Origin: JAVVEH01 sp032251435
GTDB lineage: Bacteria; Verrucomicrobiota; Lentisphaeria; Oligosphaerales; MVZH01
Direction: 5' to 3'
Assembly (NCBI GenBank): GCA_032251435.1
Contig: JAVVEH010000020.1
Coordinates: forward strand, 1-64,000
Length of the DNA: 64,000 nucleotides
Part shown: in pieces, positions 25,284-33,990 of the stretch
How the letters are laid out: each line of letters begins with the position of its first letter
Numbering within the stretch: the first letter of the stretch is position 1
The notes under the pieces: generated by a model
Databases searched by the model: none
What the model saw: the letters and a program-made list of their open reading frames with translations, nothing else
What the model was told of the DNA's origin: nothing
Made by a program: the position numbers and the translations under genes

Positions 25284-27287
25284 ATGAAAAGCACGGCGTC
25301 AAATTTCATCAATATCCTTCTGTATATCCTCACATTCCTTATTGGCCTGGTGTTGTGCGTCGGGCTCTGGGTCGTTGTGCCGTATAACAACTTCGCCCTG
25401 AACAACAGCTTTGTCAGCGACGGCTATCTGCCTGAAATTGTCATGTTGTTCCTGGCGTGCGTGGTTTTGGTCATCAACCCGTTGCTCCGCCGATTCGCGC
25501 CCCCGCTGAGGATCCCCCACGGGCATGTGGTTCTTTTGACCGGCATGCTACTGTTCGCGGCGGTCATTCCCAGTAACGGGCTTTTCCGGTTCTTTCCGCA
25601 CTGCCTGGCCTTGGACACACAGACGATCAACACGACACCGGGCACAGCCGAGGCCATCCAACAGTCCGATTTACCCCCGTCGTTATTTCCCGATCCCATC
25701 GGCCTGGATGTGCCGACCCCGGTTTCCGATCAGTTGGTTGAGGAGCTGGAACCGGGGGCGTCGATTCCGTGGAGGGCCTGGGTTGCCCCGCTCTTATCGT
25801 GGGGAACAGTCATTATCGCGTTCTGGGTCTTGATGATTGGCCTGGGGGCCATTGTCTACCCGCAATGGCGATATAACGAGCGGGTGGCCTTTCCGTTGCT
25901 CAGAGTCTACCACGCGCTCATTGACGACCCTGAACCGGGAAAACTGCTGCCGCCGGTTTTCCGCTCGCCGCTGTTTTGGTTCGCTTGCGGAATCGTCATC
26001 ATCCTGCACTCATTCAACGGCCTGGCTTTGATGACAAACGACGCGTTCCCCAAGTTTCCCCTGTCGTGGAATATTTCCCACGCTTTCGCCAGTGGCGTGT
26101 GGCAATACGCGCCCGGTTTCCTGAAGCAGTCCCGCATCTACTTCTTATTTGTCGGGTTGGCCTATTTCATGCCCGCCCGCCACAGTTTTTCCATCTGGTT
26201 CACGATTCTTTTTTTCGGTCTGTTTGTCATGGCCACTCAACAGTACATGCCCACCTTTGACCCCATTAACCTGTATGATCAAGGATGCGGGGCGCTGATC
26301 GCCATCGCGGCGGGCATCCTGTGGCTGGGCCGGCATCATTACGCCCGGGTGGGCGCCGCGGTTTTCCGGCCGGCCAAATCGGAAGAGGAAAAGACCAACG
26401 CCTTGGCCGGGCGCTTGTTTTTAATTGGCGGGGGTGTCATGTTCGGCTGGTTTGTCTGGGCCGGCGCGGGTGTCTTCTGGTCTCTGATGCTGGTGATCGT
26501 CGGTGTGATGATCATGCTGCTCGTCGCCCGCATCGTCGCGGAGACCGGGATCACGTATGTCTGGATCATCCCCCTGACCGCCTCCCGTCTGATTGGCTTT
26601 TTTCCGCGGGCTTGGACATCCATCGCCACGGCTTTTTTACAGGAAGCCCACTACATTCTCGCCAACCGGGCTTCGGCGGTCAGCGCCACGGTCATGATGA
26701 TTCTCGCCATGGGGCTGAAACGGGACCGCTCGCCGGGATCCAACCGGCGGTTGATGGCGATCGGGCTTTTTGTGCTGATTCTGGGCTTGCTTGTTTGCGG
26801 GGCTGTGCACCTCCACATGGGGTACAATCTGGCCAGTTCTTACGATGCCACCCAGACCCCGGTCACCGGGCGGGGTGCCCGGGTGATGAGCCTGCAGCCC
26901 GTGATGGACATGGCGCTCGGCCGGGCGCATGTTTTTGACGCTGGCAATTTTAAGTTCATGCTGTTTGGCATCGCTTTGGCCGGGGGGTTGTTATTTCTCT
27001 GCGCCCGTTTTCCCGGCTGGCCTCTGCACCCGATCGGCTTGATCTTTGTTCATTCCTCCATCGGCTTGCGATTGTGCGTAAGCCTGTGTGTCGGATGGGC
27101 GCTCAGGCAAGTTGTTGTTCATTTCTTCGGCGCCCGGGCTTACCGGGCGGCCATGCCCCTGTTCATGGGCCTCATTCTCGGTGAGATTTTCGCTAACGCC
27201 ATCTGGACCTTGATCCCGGTATTGGGTCTCCTGTTCGGTGTCAGTCCGGGTGAAATCCGGCATCTCATTATCTTTCAATACACGTAA
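25284..27287 (+). CDS. OPT-like multispan membrane transporter (DUF6785/6784 type)
   Basis: 667 residues, about 14 helices. It is a paralogue of 14098-16068, sharing the VPYNN/QPFNN start, INPLLRR, SIPWRAW, YPQWRYNERVAFPLL and the GAVHLHMGYN loop. It sits inside the plus-strand catabolic run, directly before the GH29 fucosidase (16 bp), so it is a natural candidate to bring in the substrate that the following enzymes degrade. Whether OPT-like proteins of this type carry glycans, glycopeptides or peptides has to be treated as unknown. Confidence 0.75.
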   Translation: MKSTASNFINILLYILTFLIGLVLCVGLWVVVPYNNFALNNSFVSDGYLPEIVMLFLACVVLVINPLLRRFAPPLRIPHGHVVLLTGMLLFAAVIPSNGLFRFFPHCLALDTQTINTTPGTAEAIQQSDLPPSLFPDPIGLDVPTPVSDQLVEELEPGASIPWRAWVAPLLSWGTVIIAFWVLMIGLGAIVYPQWRYNERVAFPLLRVYHALIDDPEPGKLLPPVFRSPLFWFACGIVIILHSFNGLALMTNDAFPKFPLSWNISHAFASGVWQYAPGFLKQSRIYFLFVGLAYFMPARHSFSIWFTILFFGLFVMATQQYMPTFDPINLYDQGCGALIAIAAGILWLGRHHYARVGAAVFRPAKSEEEKTNALAGRLFLIGGGVMFGWFVWAGAGVFWSLMLVIVGVMIMLLVARIVAETGITYVWIIPLTASRLIGFFPRAWTSIATAFLQEAHYILANRASAVSATVMMILAMGLKRDRSPGSNRRLMAIGLFVLILGLLVCGAVHLHMGYNLASSYDATQTPVTGRGARVMSLQPVMDMALGRAHVFDAGNFKFMLFGIALAGGLLFLCARFPGWPLHPIGLIFVHSSIGLRLCVSLCVGWALRQVVVHFFGARAYRAAMPLFMGLILGEIFANAIWTLIPVLGLLFGVSPGEIRHLIIFQYT

Positions 27288-27302
27288 AAAAGGATTCACG
27301 CG

Positions 27303-28592
27303 ATGACAGACACCCCTTATGGCCGCGGCGACACCGCCTGGTTTGTGAAAGACCGTTTCGGCATGTTTATTCACTGGGGGCTCTACGCCCAGGCCGCCCG
27401 GCACGAATGGGTCAAGAACCGGGAACGGATTACGGACGAAGACTATCAGAAGTATTTTGACACCTTCCACCCGGATCTTTATAACCCGAAAGAATGGGCC
27501 CGTCTGGCTAAACAAGCCGGCATGAAATATTTTGTCATCACCACCAAGCATCACGAAGGATTCTGCCTCTGGGATAGTGATTATACCGACTATAAAGCGA
27601 CCAATACCAGTATTGGCAAAGACCTCCTGCGTGAGATGGTCGACGCCTTCCGCGCGGAAGGGCTTAAGGTGGGGTTCTACTATTCGTTGATCGACTGGCA
27701 TCACCCGGAGTTTCCCGTGGATAACCATCATCCGCAACGGGACGATCAGGCGTTTCGCGAAGCCACCAAAGGCCGTGATGTCAAGATCTACGCCGAATAT
27801 ATGCGCGACCAGGTCAGAGAGCTGCTGACGAAGTTTGGCAAAATTGACATCCTCTGGTTCGATTTTTCCTATCCCGGCGAGGATGGCAAGGGAAAAGATG
27901 ACTGGGAGTCGGAAAAACTGATCACCATGATCCGCGAATTGCAGCCGGACATTATGGTCGACAACCGCCTGGATCTCGTTGGCTGCGGGGATTTTGTCAC
28001 GCCGGAACAATTCCAGCCGAAAGAGGGTCCCAAAAATCCTGATGGCACACCGGCCGTGTGGGAAGCGTGCCAGACACTTTCCGGCTCATGGGGTTATCAC
28101 CGCGATGAAATGACATGGAAAACGGTGGAGCAGGTGCTGGGCATGCTTATTGATGGTGTCAGTAAAGGCGGCAATATGCTGATGAATGTCGGTCCCACCG
28201 GCCGCGGCGAGATTGATTACCGCGCCCGGCGATGCCTGGAAGGCATTGGCCAGTGGATGAGATACAACGGCCGGTCCATCTATAACTGCGGTGCCGCCCC
28301 GGAAGGCATGGAAGCCCCCGTAGACTGCCGGTACACCTATAATCCCGAGACCCGTCGCCTCTATCTGCACGTTTTCGCCTGGCCATTCAGAACCATTCAT
28401 CTTAAGGGCATGGCGGGTAAAGTGACGTACGCTCAGTTTCTTCATGACGCCAGTGAAGTGCGGTTCCGCGTTGACAAGCCGCGGGAACACAACGCGTTGG
28501 CTGAACAGACCGCCGCGGGTGATCTTGTTTTGCTCCTGCCGGTGGTCAAACCGAATATCGACATTCCGACCATTGAACTGTTCCTCAAGTAG
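27303..28592 (+). CDS. GH29 alpha-L-fucosidase
   Basis: 429 residues. The GH29 barrel is clear: FGMFIHWGLYA near the N-terminus, FVITTKHHEGFCLWDS, and the nucleophile Asp in DILWFDFSYP. NMLMNVGPTGRGEI closes the domain, and about 90 residues of beta-sandwich follow. There is no signal peptide, so fucosylated oligosaccharides would have to be imported first, consistent with the transporter gene just upstream. The secreted SGNH gene starts at the base after its stop codon (TAG-ATG), so the two are coupled. Confidence 0.93.
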   Translation: MTDTPYGRGDTAWFVKDRFGMFIHWGLYAQAARHEWVKNRERITDEDYQKYFDTFHPDLYNPKEWARLAKQAGMKYFVITTKHHEGFCLWDSDYTDYKATNTSIGKDLLREMVDAFRAEGLKVGFYYSLIDWHHPEFPVDNHHPQRDDQAFREATKGRDVKIYAEYMRDQVRELLTKFGKIDILWFDFSYPGEDGKGKDDWESEKLITMIRELQPDIMVDNRLDLVGCGDFVTPEQFQPKEGPKNPDGTPAVWEACQTLSGSWGYHRDEMTWKTVEQVLGMLIDGVSKGGNMLMNVGPTGRGEIDYRARRCLEGIGQWMRYNGRSIYNCGAAPEGMEAPVDCRYTYNPETRRLYLHVFAWPFRTIHLKGMAGKVTYAQFLHDASEVRFRVDKPREHNALAEQTAAGDLVLLLPVVKPNIDIPTIELFLK

Positions 28593-29900
28593 ATGATGAC
28601 ATCCACTAAAACGCTCATAACCCTGATGTCTCTGATTGGAGCCTTTACCGTGCGCGCCGCCGAAGATCTCAATAACGTGAAAGGCAAAATCTTTCATGTG
28701 AACCCTGTCGACAAGCGGTTTGAACTGTTGAAGGAGACGGTCTTTGATCCGGAAACCAATGAGGGAAAGTCCCGGCATACCGTTTATTGGACGGATCAAA
28801 CCCGGTTCACAAAGGTGGTCCGCCACACCAGTTTCAAGGACATCACCGGGCGGGTTACAGCCGAATTCCACGGTTTCAACGAGAAGTGGGCGGCGGCAAT
28901 CGAGGCGGGTGAGCCCTTCCGCCATCGCGCCGTGAAGATCCTGCCAGGCACTGAAAAACCGCATGGTCTGTCCCAAGACAGGACGAGCGTGGTCGGCTGG
29001 TTCACTCCTGATAAAACGGATACGAAACATCGGAACGGCATCCTCGAGTGTGACGGCATAAAGATCAAGGTGTCACTACCGGGTCCAAACGGGGCGGTGG
29101 ATGTCCACACTCCAGCCACCGCTGACGCGATCAGCACGGGAGTCTGGGAATGTCACATTCAAGGAGAACGGGCCGATAATGGCGCGTTTGTCGTGTCGGC
29201 GATGGAGATTTATCCCCAAATTGATCCGCGTGAAGTGGACGATCCCAGCCTGCCGCGCGTCCTGGTGATCGGAGACTCCATCAGCATGAATTACCATGAG
29301 GCGGCCAAACGCGCCTTGAAAGGGGTGGCCAATTATTATCGGGTCGAAGGTAACGCCGGGCCTTCTGATCGGGGCGTCGCCTGCATGGAGTTGTGGCTGG
29401 GTGATTATAAGACGAAGGGACTGCATTGGGACGTGATCCAATTCAATCACGGCCTGCATGATCTCAAGCAATTCTATGACGAGGAAACGCGGACTTATGG
29501 CAAACATCAACTTGATGTCGAGTCATACAAGGCGAACTTGGAGAAGGAAATCGTGATGATGCGCGAGACGGGCGCGACCCTGATGTGGTGCTCCACGACA
29601 CCGGTGCCGGGCAGCTCGGTCGGGCGCTGGAACGAGGGTGTCATGGGACGGCGGAAAGATGAGGATCTCGTGTTCAACCGGGCGGCCATGGAGGTCATGG
29701 CGAATCATCCGGATATCCTGATCAACAATCTGAATCGTGTCATCCGTGAGGCGGTGAAAACCACCGATGTGTTCGCTGATTGGAGCAAGGGAACGGATGT
29801 TCACTTTTGGGGCCGCCCGCAACAAGAGGTGGTGGGTCAAGCGGTGGCCGAAGCCGTGAAACGGGCCCTGAAAACACGCGGAAAAAACAGGACGGAATAA
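28593..29900 (+). CDS. Secreted SGNH-type esterase with unknown N-terminal domain
   Basis: 435 residues. A signal peptide runs to about residue 23 (LITLMSLIGAFTVRA). Residues 25-210 form a domain I do not recognise. The C-terminal half is an SGNH hydrolase: VIGDSISMNY (catalytic Ser), EGNAGPSDRG (Gly, Asn block), NHGLHDLK (Asn/His block) and DVHFWGR (Asp/His pair). It is presumably exported and removes acyl groups, such as acetyl, from a polysaccharide outside the membrane. It starts immediately after the fucosidase stop codon. Start may be at 28593 or 28596 (two consecutive ATG). Confidence 0.83.
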   Translation: MMTSTKTLITLMSLIGAFTVRAAEDLNNVKGKIFHVNPVDKRFELLKETVFDPETNEGKSRHTVYWTDQTRFTKVVRHTSFKDITGRVTAEFHGFNEKWAAAIEAGEPFRHRAVKILPGTEKPHGLSQDRTSVVGWFTPDKTDTKHRNGILECDGIKIKVSLPGPNGAVDVHTPATADAISTGVWECHIQGERADNGAFVVSAMEIYPQIDPREVDDPSLPRVLVIGDSISMNYHEAAKRALKGVANYYRVEGNAGPSDRGVACMELWLGDYKTKGLHWDVIQFNHGLHDLKQFYDEETRTYGKHQLDVESYKANLEKEIVMMRETGATLMWCSTTPVPGSSVGRWNEGVMGRRKDEDLVFNRAAMEVMANHPDILINNLNRVIREAVKTTDVFADWSKGTDVHFWGRPQQEVVGQAVAEAVKRALKTRGKNRTE

Positions 29901-29903
29901 AAC

Positions 29904-30902
29904 ATGACCAATCCCAGTCGAATTATCTCACTGGCCAGCGCCTTTTATGACTCACAGGTTTTATTTACCGCTTCCGATTTGAATATCTTCGGCATTCTCT
30001 CGGAGCTTGGCTCCGCGGATGTGGCGGCGGTCGCGGAGTCCGCGGCGCTGAATCCGCGCGGCGCGCGGTTGCTGCTCGACGCCTGTGTCAGTTTAGATCT
30101 GTTGAGCAAGCATGGGGATATGTATGCGAACACCCCTGAAAGCGCGCTGTTTCTAGTGCCGGGAAGCCCCGGTGATTTAAGCCAGGCGATCCGCTACAAC
30201 CGGGATGTGTATGAGGCCTGGGGGAAATTACCGGATTTGATTAAGACCGGCCAGCCGGTGGAACGCCCGGAAACGCATTTGGGTGAGGATTCTGACCGCA
30301 CGCGGACTTTTGTTCTGTCCATGCACGGCCGGGCTTTGGGAATGGGCCGACTGCTGATTCCGCAGCTTGACCTGGAAGATTGCCGGCAGATCCTGGATGT
30401 CGGCGGCGGCCCCGGCACCTACTCGGTGCTGATCGCTCAGCGCTATCCGGAACTGTCATCAACCATCATTGACTTGCCCGGTGTGGCCGCGGTCGCTGAC
30501 GAACTGATCGTCCAACAGGGCATGAGTGACCGGGTCAAGACCCTGCCCGGCAGCTACCACGACACGGCGTTCCCCGAAGGCAATGACGCCGTTCTTTTCC
30601 TCGGTGTTCTGCATCAGGAATCTCCCGAGGATATTACGGCCTTGTTTAAAAAGGCGTACGCCTCGCTGAAACCCGGCGGCAAGGTCTATGTCATGGACAT
30701 GATGACGGACGAGACCCATACCAAGCCCGCTTTCTCGGCTCTGTTCGCGGTCAACATGGCGCTGACCACCACCAACGGCTGGGTGTTTTCTGACGCTGAA
30801 TTGAAAGGCTGGCTGACCGAAGCGGGGTTTTCCGGATTTTCGGTCGCCCCGTTGCCGCCACCCATGCCCCACTGGCTGGCCACGGTCGTGAAAGAACGGT
30901 AA
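29904..30902 (+). CDS. SAM-dependent O-methyltransferase (plant/ASMT-like class)
   Basis: 332 residues with the two-domain layout of this class. An N-terminal winged-helix dimerisation domain contains FTASDLNIFGIL and NPRGARLLLDACVSLDLL. The catalytic Rossmann domain has SAM motif I ILDVGGGPGTYS, then IIDLPGV, FLGVLHQE and LKPGGKVYVMDM. Class members methylate hydroxyl groups on small aromatic or polyketide molecules. It starts three bases after the esterase gene and is the last of the plus-strand run. Its relation to sugar catabolism is unclear; it may methylate a sugar-derived or unrelated metabolite. Confidence 0.87.
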   Translation: MTNPSRIISLASAFYDSQVLFTASDLNIFGILSELGSADVAAVAESAALNPRGARLLLDACVSLDLLSKHGDMYANTPESALFLVPGSPGDLSQAIRYNRDVYEAWGKLPDLIKTGQPVERPETHLGEDSDRTRTFVLSMHGRALGMGRLLIPQLDLEDCRQILDVGGGPGTYSVLIAQRYPELSSTIIDLPGVAAVADELIVQQGMSDRVKTLPGSYHDTAFPEGNDAVLFLGVLHQESPEDITALFKKAYASLKPGGKVYVMDMMTDETHTKPAFSALFAVNMALTTTNGWVFSDAELKGWLTEAGFSGFSVAPLPPPMPHWLATVVKER

Positions 30903-31050
30903 ATCATGTCCCCTGCCCTTGATCAGGCAAACGTAGTGGGGTACGCCCGGGAACACCCTCGGCGTGAGCACGACTCTCCCAATCCTCTCAAGCGCGTGCT
31001 TCCGCTTCCAGATCCGTCTCGTGCTCCGGACCGGCGGTAAGAGCGCCTGG

Positions 31051-32295
31051 TCACATGACGCGGCTGGCCTCCTCCATGGCGATCCGCGCCCAGCGGAAGA
31101 CGCGCGGGATATCGCCGCGGATCGTCATCAGGTCGTGCATGTGCAGTTCCACCTGGCAGCCTTTGAGCTTGTCAAACCCATCCCGGAAGAGCTTCCGTAA
31201 CGCCTCTTCGTCCAGTTGATCGCTGACCATCAGCGTCGTCAGCGGCCGCCACGAGATGACGGCCCGGTCGCCGAACGGCTCGGGATAGCGGGCCGGGTCG
31301 GCCAACGGGCCGGCCGTGATTTTGGTCAGATTGGGAAGGCGGGCGAGGCTATCCAGTTTTCTATCGAGAGTGTCGCAGCAGCCATAGCTCACCCGTCCGA
31401 ACAGCTCGAGGATTGGCCGCTGGTAGTCGAGAAGAAACTCCTCGAACATGGCCGGACTGACCGACTCGAATTCCTGGGAATGACAGAAGCCGACCAGCTC
31501 TTTGAGCCGGGCGCCATGGACACCGGGCCGCGGGTCAGGCAAGGCGTCGCAATGCGGCGGAGTGTTGTAGTACCAGTAGTCGGCCGCGCTCCAGTCGCCC
31601 GCCGCCTCGCACTGCTTGTAATTGGCGATGATGCCATCCCTCGCGAAGGCCATGAACCGATGAACCATATCCGGATTTTCGTAGAGCGCCAGCATCAGTT
31701 CCTCGAGACCGAACAGCGCCCCGGCCGCCGGCCCGATCACGCCTTCCCAGATGTGATAGACACTGACGCGATTGCGATGCACCGGGAGGATGTCGCCGAA
31801 AATGTCCTCAGCCATCCGGGCCAGTGGCGGGTCCGGATCGAGGACCCGATGCGGCGTGGCCTTGAGGCGATCCAAATCCTCCATGCGCCGGAGCACCGAC
31901 AGGTTGCGCCAGCCGCGGCTGGCATCGTCATGGACGCAATCTGGCTTTACCCCCCAGAGGCCTTCCGGCTGTTCGAGCATGGTCGCCCGCACCGTGAACC
32001 AGGGATCGAAAAAGCGGTCGTCGTCCAATTCCGCCGTCCACAGGGCGCGCTGAAACCAGCGCTCCACGGGACACAACCGCTCATCCGCGACACGCGGTTC
32101 CGGAAGATGGGGGTCAATTTCCGGCAGGAGATGAAAGACATTGCAGAAAACCAGCGGCCGCTCGGACTTGAGGTTGTTGAGGGCGCGCCAACGCGCCAGC
32201 GCGGCCCGGTTGCGCTCGCCGTCGCACAGCTCACGGTAGCGGAGGGCCAGATCGCGGATAACACCCCGATCCGCGGCGGAAATCATTGTGGACAT
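31051..32295 (-). CDS. Uroporphyrinogen decarboxylase-like protein
   Basis: 414 residues from the ATG at 32295 (MSTMISAADRG), which has AGGA eight bases before it; an ATG 18 bases further up is possible. The fold is indicated by EDIFGDILPVHRNRVSVYHIWEG, the TIM-barrel core, and CQVELHMHDLMTIRGDIPRVFRWARIA at the C-terminus, a pattern seen in the large PVC group of UroD-like proteins. Such proteins are usually not haem enzymes but resemble corrinoid-dependent methyltransferases. No corrinoid protein is present nearby. The three downstream minus-strand neighbours (higher coordinates) are carbohydrate-active, so a demethylation role on methylated sugars is possible but unproven. Confidence 0.65.
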   Translation of the reverse strand: MSTMISAADRGVIRDLALRYRELCDGERNRAALARWRALNNLKSERPLVFCNVFHLLPEIDPHLPEPRVADERLCPVERWFQRALWTAELDDDRFFDPWFTVRATMLEQPEGLWGVKPDCVHDDASRGWRNLSVLRRMEDLDRLKATPHRVLDPDPPLARMAEDIFGDILPVHRNRVSVYHIWEGVIGPAAGALFGLEELMLALYENPDMVHRFMAFARDGIIANYKQCEAAGDWSAADYWYYNTPPHCDALPDPRPGVHGARLKELVGFCHSQEFESVSPAMFEEFLLDYQRPILELFGRVSYGCCDTLDRKLDSLARLPNLTKITAGPLADPARYPEPFGDRAVISWRPLTTLMVSDQLDEEALRKLFRDGFDKLKGCQVELHMHDLMTIRGDIPRVFRWARIAMEEASRVM

Positions 32296-32366
32296 GGTAA
32301 TCATTCCTAACACATGTGACGTTATCAGATTTTACTTCCGGGGGGAAATGTATTCCATCGCCCCGT

Positions 32367-33842
32367 TTATTCAACGCCGCGGCGGCGTTGTCCTTCCGGT
32401 CGCGGGCGGGTGTCGCAGTAACAGGCTTCGACGCGGGCTCCGCAGGCACGGCATGCCGGCACGTTGACACCGGCCGGAAACCCTTTCGCCTCGTCCGGGC
32501 CGAGGATGGTAAACGAAGCCGTCCCCTCCGCGAGGCGGGCGGTGATGCGGTTGCGCGGCGGCACCTCGCCAGAGCAGCGGATCAGGAAGCGGTTGGGGCC
32601 GCGGCGATCGCACGACCAGCCCTCCGGCACGGTCAGTTCGACCTCAGGCGTGTCGTTCCGCGGGGTGGAGAAGGCGATGTCACGTCCCACCCCCGGATAG
32701 AGCACCGGCTCGCCGCCATAATGGCACCACAGCTCGGTGTCGCCGACCCGTTCGACCCCGGCCTGGCTGTCCTGGCGGCGCGCGGCGAGGGCCTGGCCGT
32801 TCTCGAACAGCCGCGTCGGCAGGTCGGGAGGATGGATGGTGGTTTCACCAAAAGCGATGCCGCTCTTCGCGGCCATCGCTTGTTCGGCCAGGGCGATGGT
32901 ACGGTTGGTCAGCTCGGTGATGTCCTTGGGCGCGCCGCATTCCCCGGTAAGCTTGTGAAGCACAATGCCCTCGCCGATGGGTTCGCTCCACTTCTGCGGA
33001 ATGCCGACGGTCCCGTTGAGGATGCCAAGCAGGGCGCCGAGGGTGGCGCCGGTGCAGTCTGTGTCATAACCGCAGTTGACGCCCTTGCAGAGGCAGTCGC
33101 CAAAATCAGCGCCATAGAGCCAGCCGATGATGGTAAAGCCGTGATTGGGCACCGCGTTGCAGGCCTGCAGGTGGCCGAAGCGGCTGGCGATCCGCTCCCG
33201 TGCCTCGCCCCAGGTGCAGCCATTCTCATGGCACCAGACCACCTCGCGGACCGCGCGGCCGAGGTGGCTGGAGATGGGAATCATGTTCAGGCCGATGCGG
33301 ATCAGGGTTTGGGGGTCGCGCTCGACAAACGCGGCCGCCTGGACGGCCGACCAGAACATCTCGCCCCAGGTTCCCTCGCCGCCGGCGTGGTCGACGGCGG
33401 AATCCTTCCACGCCATGCGCGCCGCCGCCTGCGGATCGCCGGGATGCAGACAGGCCCAAATCTCGCTGCGGATGGGCGAACCCATCTCGTCGACAAAATA
33501 GTTCTCGAAACAACCGGCCACCGGCGGCACCAGGCCGCGGCTGTAGTTGCGCATGAAGAAGCCGTACTCATTCCACGGATAGCGGCAGAGATATCGCCCC
33601 CAATACTCCGCGAACGCGCGCACCGAGGGATCCACTCCCTGCTCTTCGAGCATCTTCAACCACACCAGTTGCAGATCCAAGTCATCATTCGGCGACGCCT
33701 CGCTCGGCATCGGATCATAGAAGGTCAGCGCGTGCGTATGCCGCTTGCACTCCCATTTCTCGCCGAGCGTGCCGCCAATGTTCTTGCCCATCCAGCAGGC
33801 ATGCACCTTGTCGCGGAATTCATCTCTACTGATGGTTATCAT
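32367..33842 (-). CDS. ADP-ribosylglycohydrolase-family protein
   Basis: 491 residues from ATG 33842 (MITISRDEFRDKVHACWMGK). The metal-binding motifs of the family are present: SPNDDLDLQLVW near the N-terminus and CGYDTDCTGATLGALLGI in the middle. About 150 residues of a beta-rich C-terminal extension follow (from roughly GGEPVLYPGVGRDIAF). Family enzymes remove ADP-ribose from proteins or act on related N-glycosides; PVC bacteria have many copies whose substrate is unknown. It is followed on the same strand by the UroD-like gene. Confidence 0.87.
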   Translation of the reverse strand: MITISRDEFRDKVHACWMGKNIGGTLGEKWECKRHTHALTFYDPMPSEASPNDDLDLQLVWLKMLEEQGVDPSVRAFAEYWGRYLCRYPWNEYGFFMRNYSRGLVPPVAGCFENYFVDEMGSPIRSEIWACLHPGDPQAAARMAWKDSAVDHAGGEGTWGEMFWSAVQAAAFVERDPQTLIRIGLNMIPISSHLGRAVREVVWCHENGCTWGEARERIASRFGHLQACNAVPNHGFTIIGWLYGADFGDCLCKGVNCGYDTDCTGATLGALLGILNGTVGIPQKWSEPIGEGIVLHKLTGECGAPKDITELTNRTIALAEQAMAAKSGIAFGETTIHPPDLPTRLFENGQALAARRQDSQAGVERVGDTELWCHYGGEPVLYPGVGRDIAFSTPRNDTPEVELTVPEGWSCDRRGPNRFLIRCSGEVPPRNRITARLAEGTASFTILGPDEAKGFPAGVNVPACRACGARVEACYCDTRPRPEGQRRRGVE

Positions 33843-33990
33843 ACTTGATCCAAGTGAAGTGAAGAAAGCCGTAGAACTCGCGCCGGTGCCAGCGCGACTG
33901 GCGCGCCGACGGAACCGGCCCGTAGGGCTTGGGGGCCGCTGAATCAAAATCGTTTGGCATCTGCATTCCTTGTGAAGGATGACCGTTCAT

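Noticed and set aside
32316..33848. 510-residue plus-strand frame
   Set aside because: It is antisense to the ADP-ribosylglycohydrolase gene, whose motifs are clear. High GC keeps such frames open by chance.
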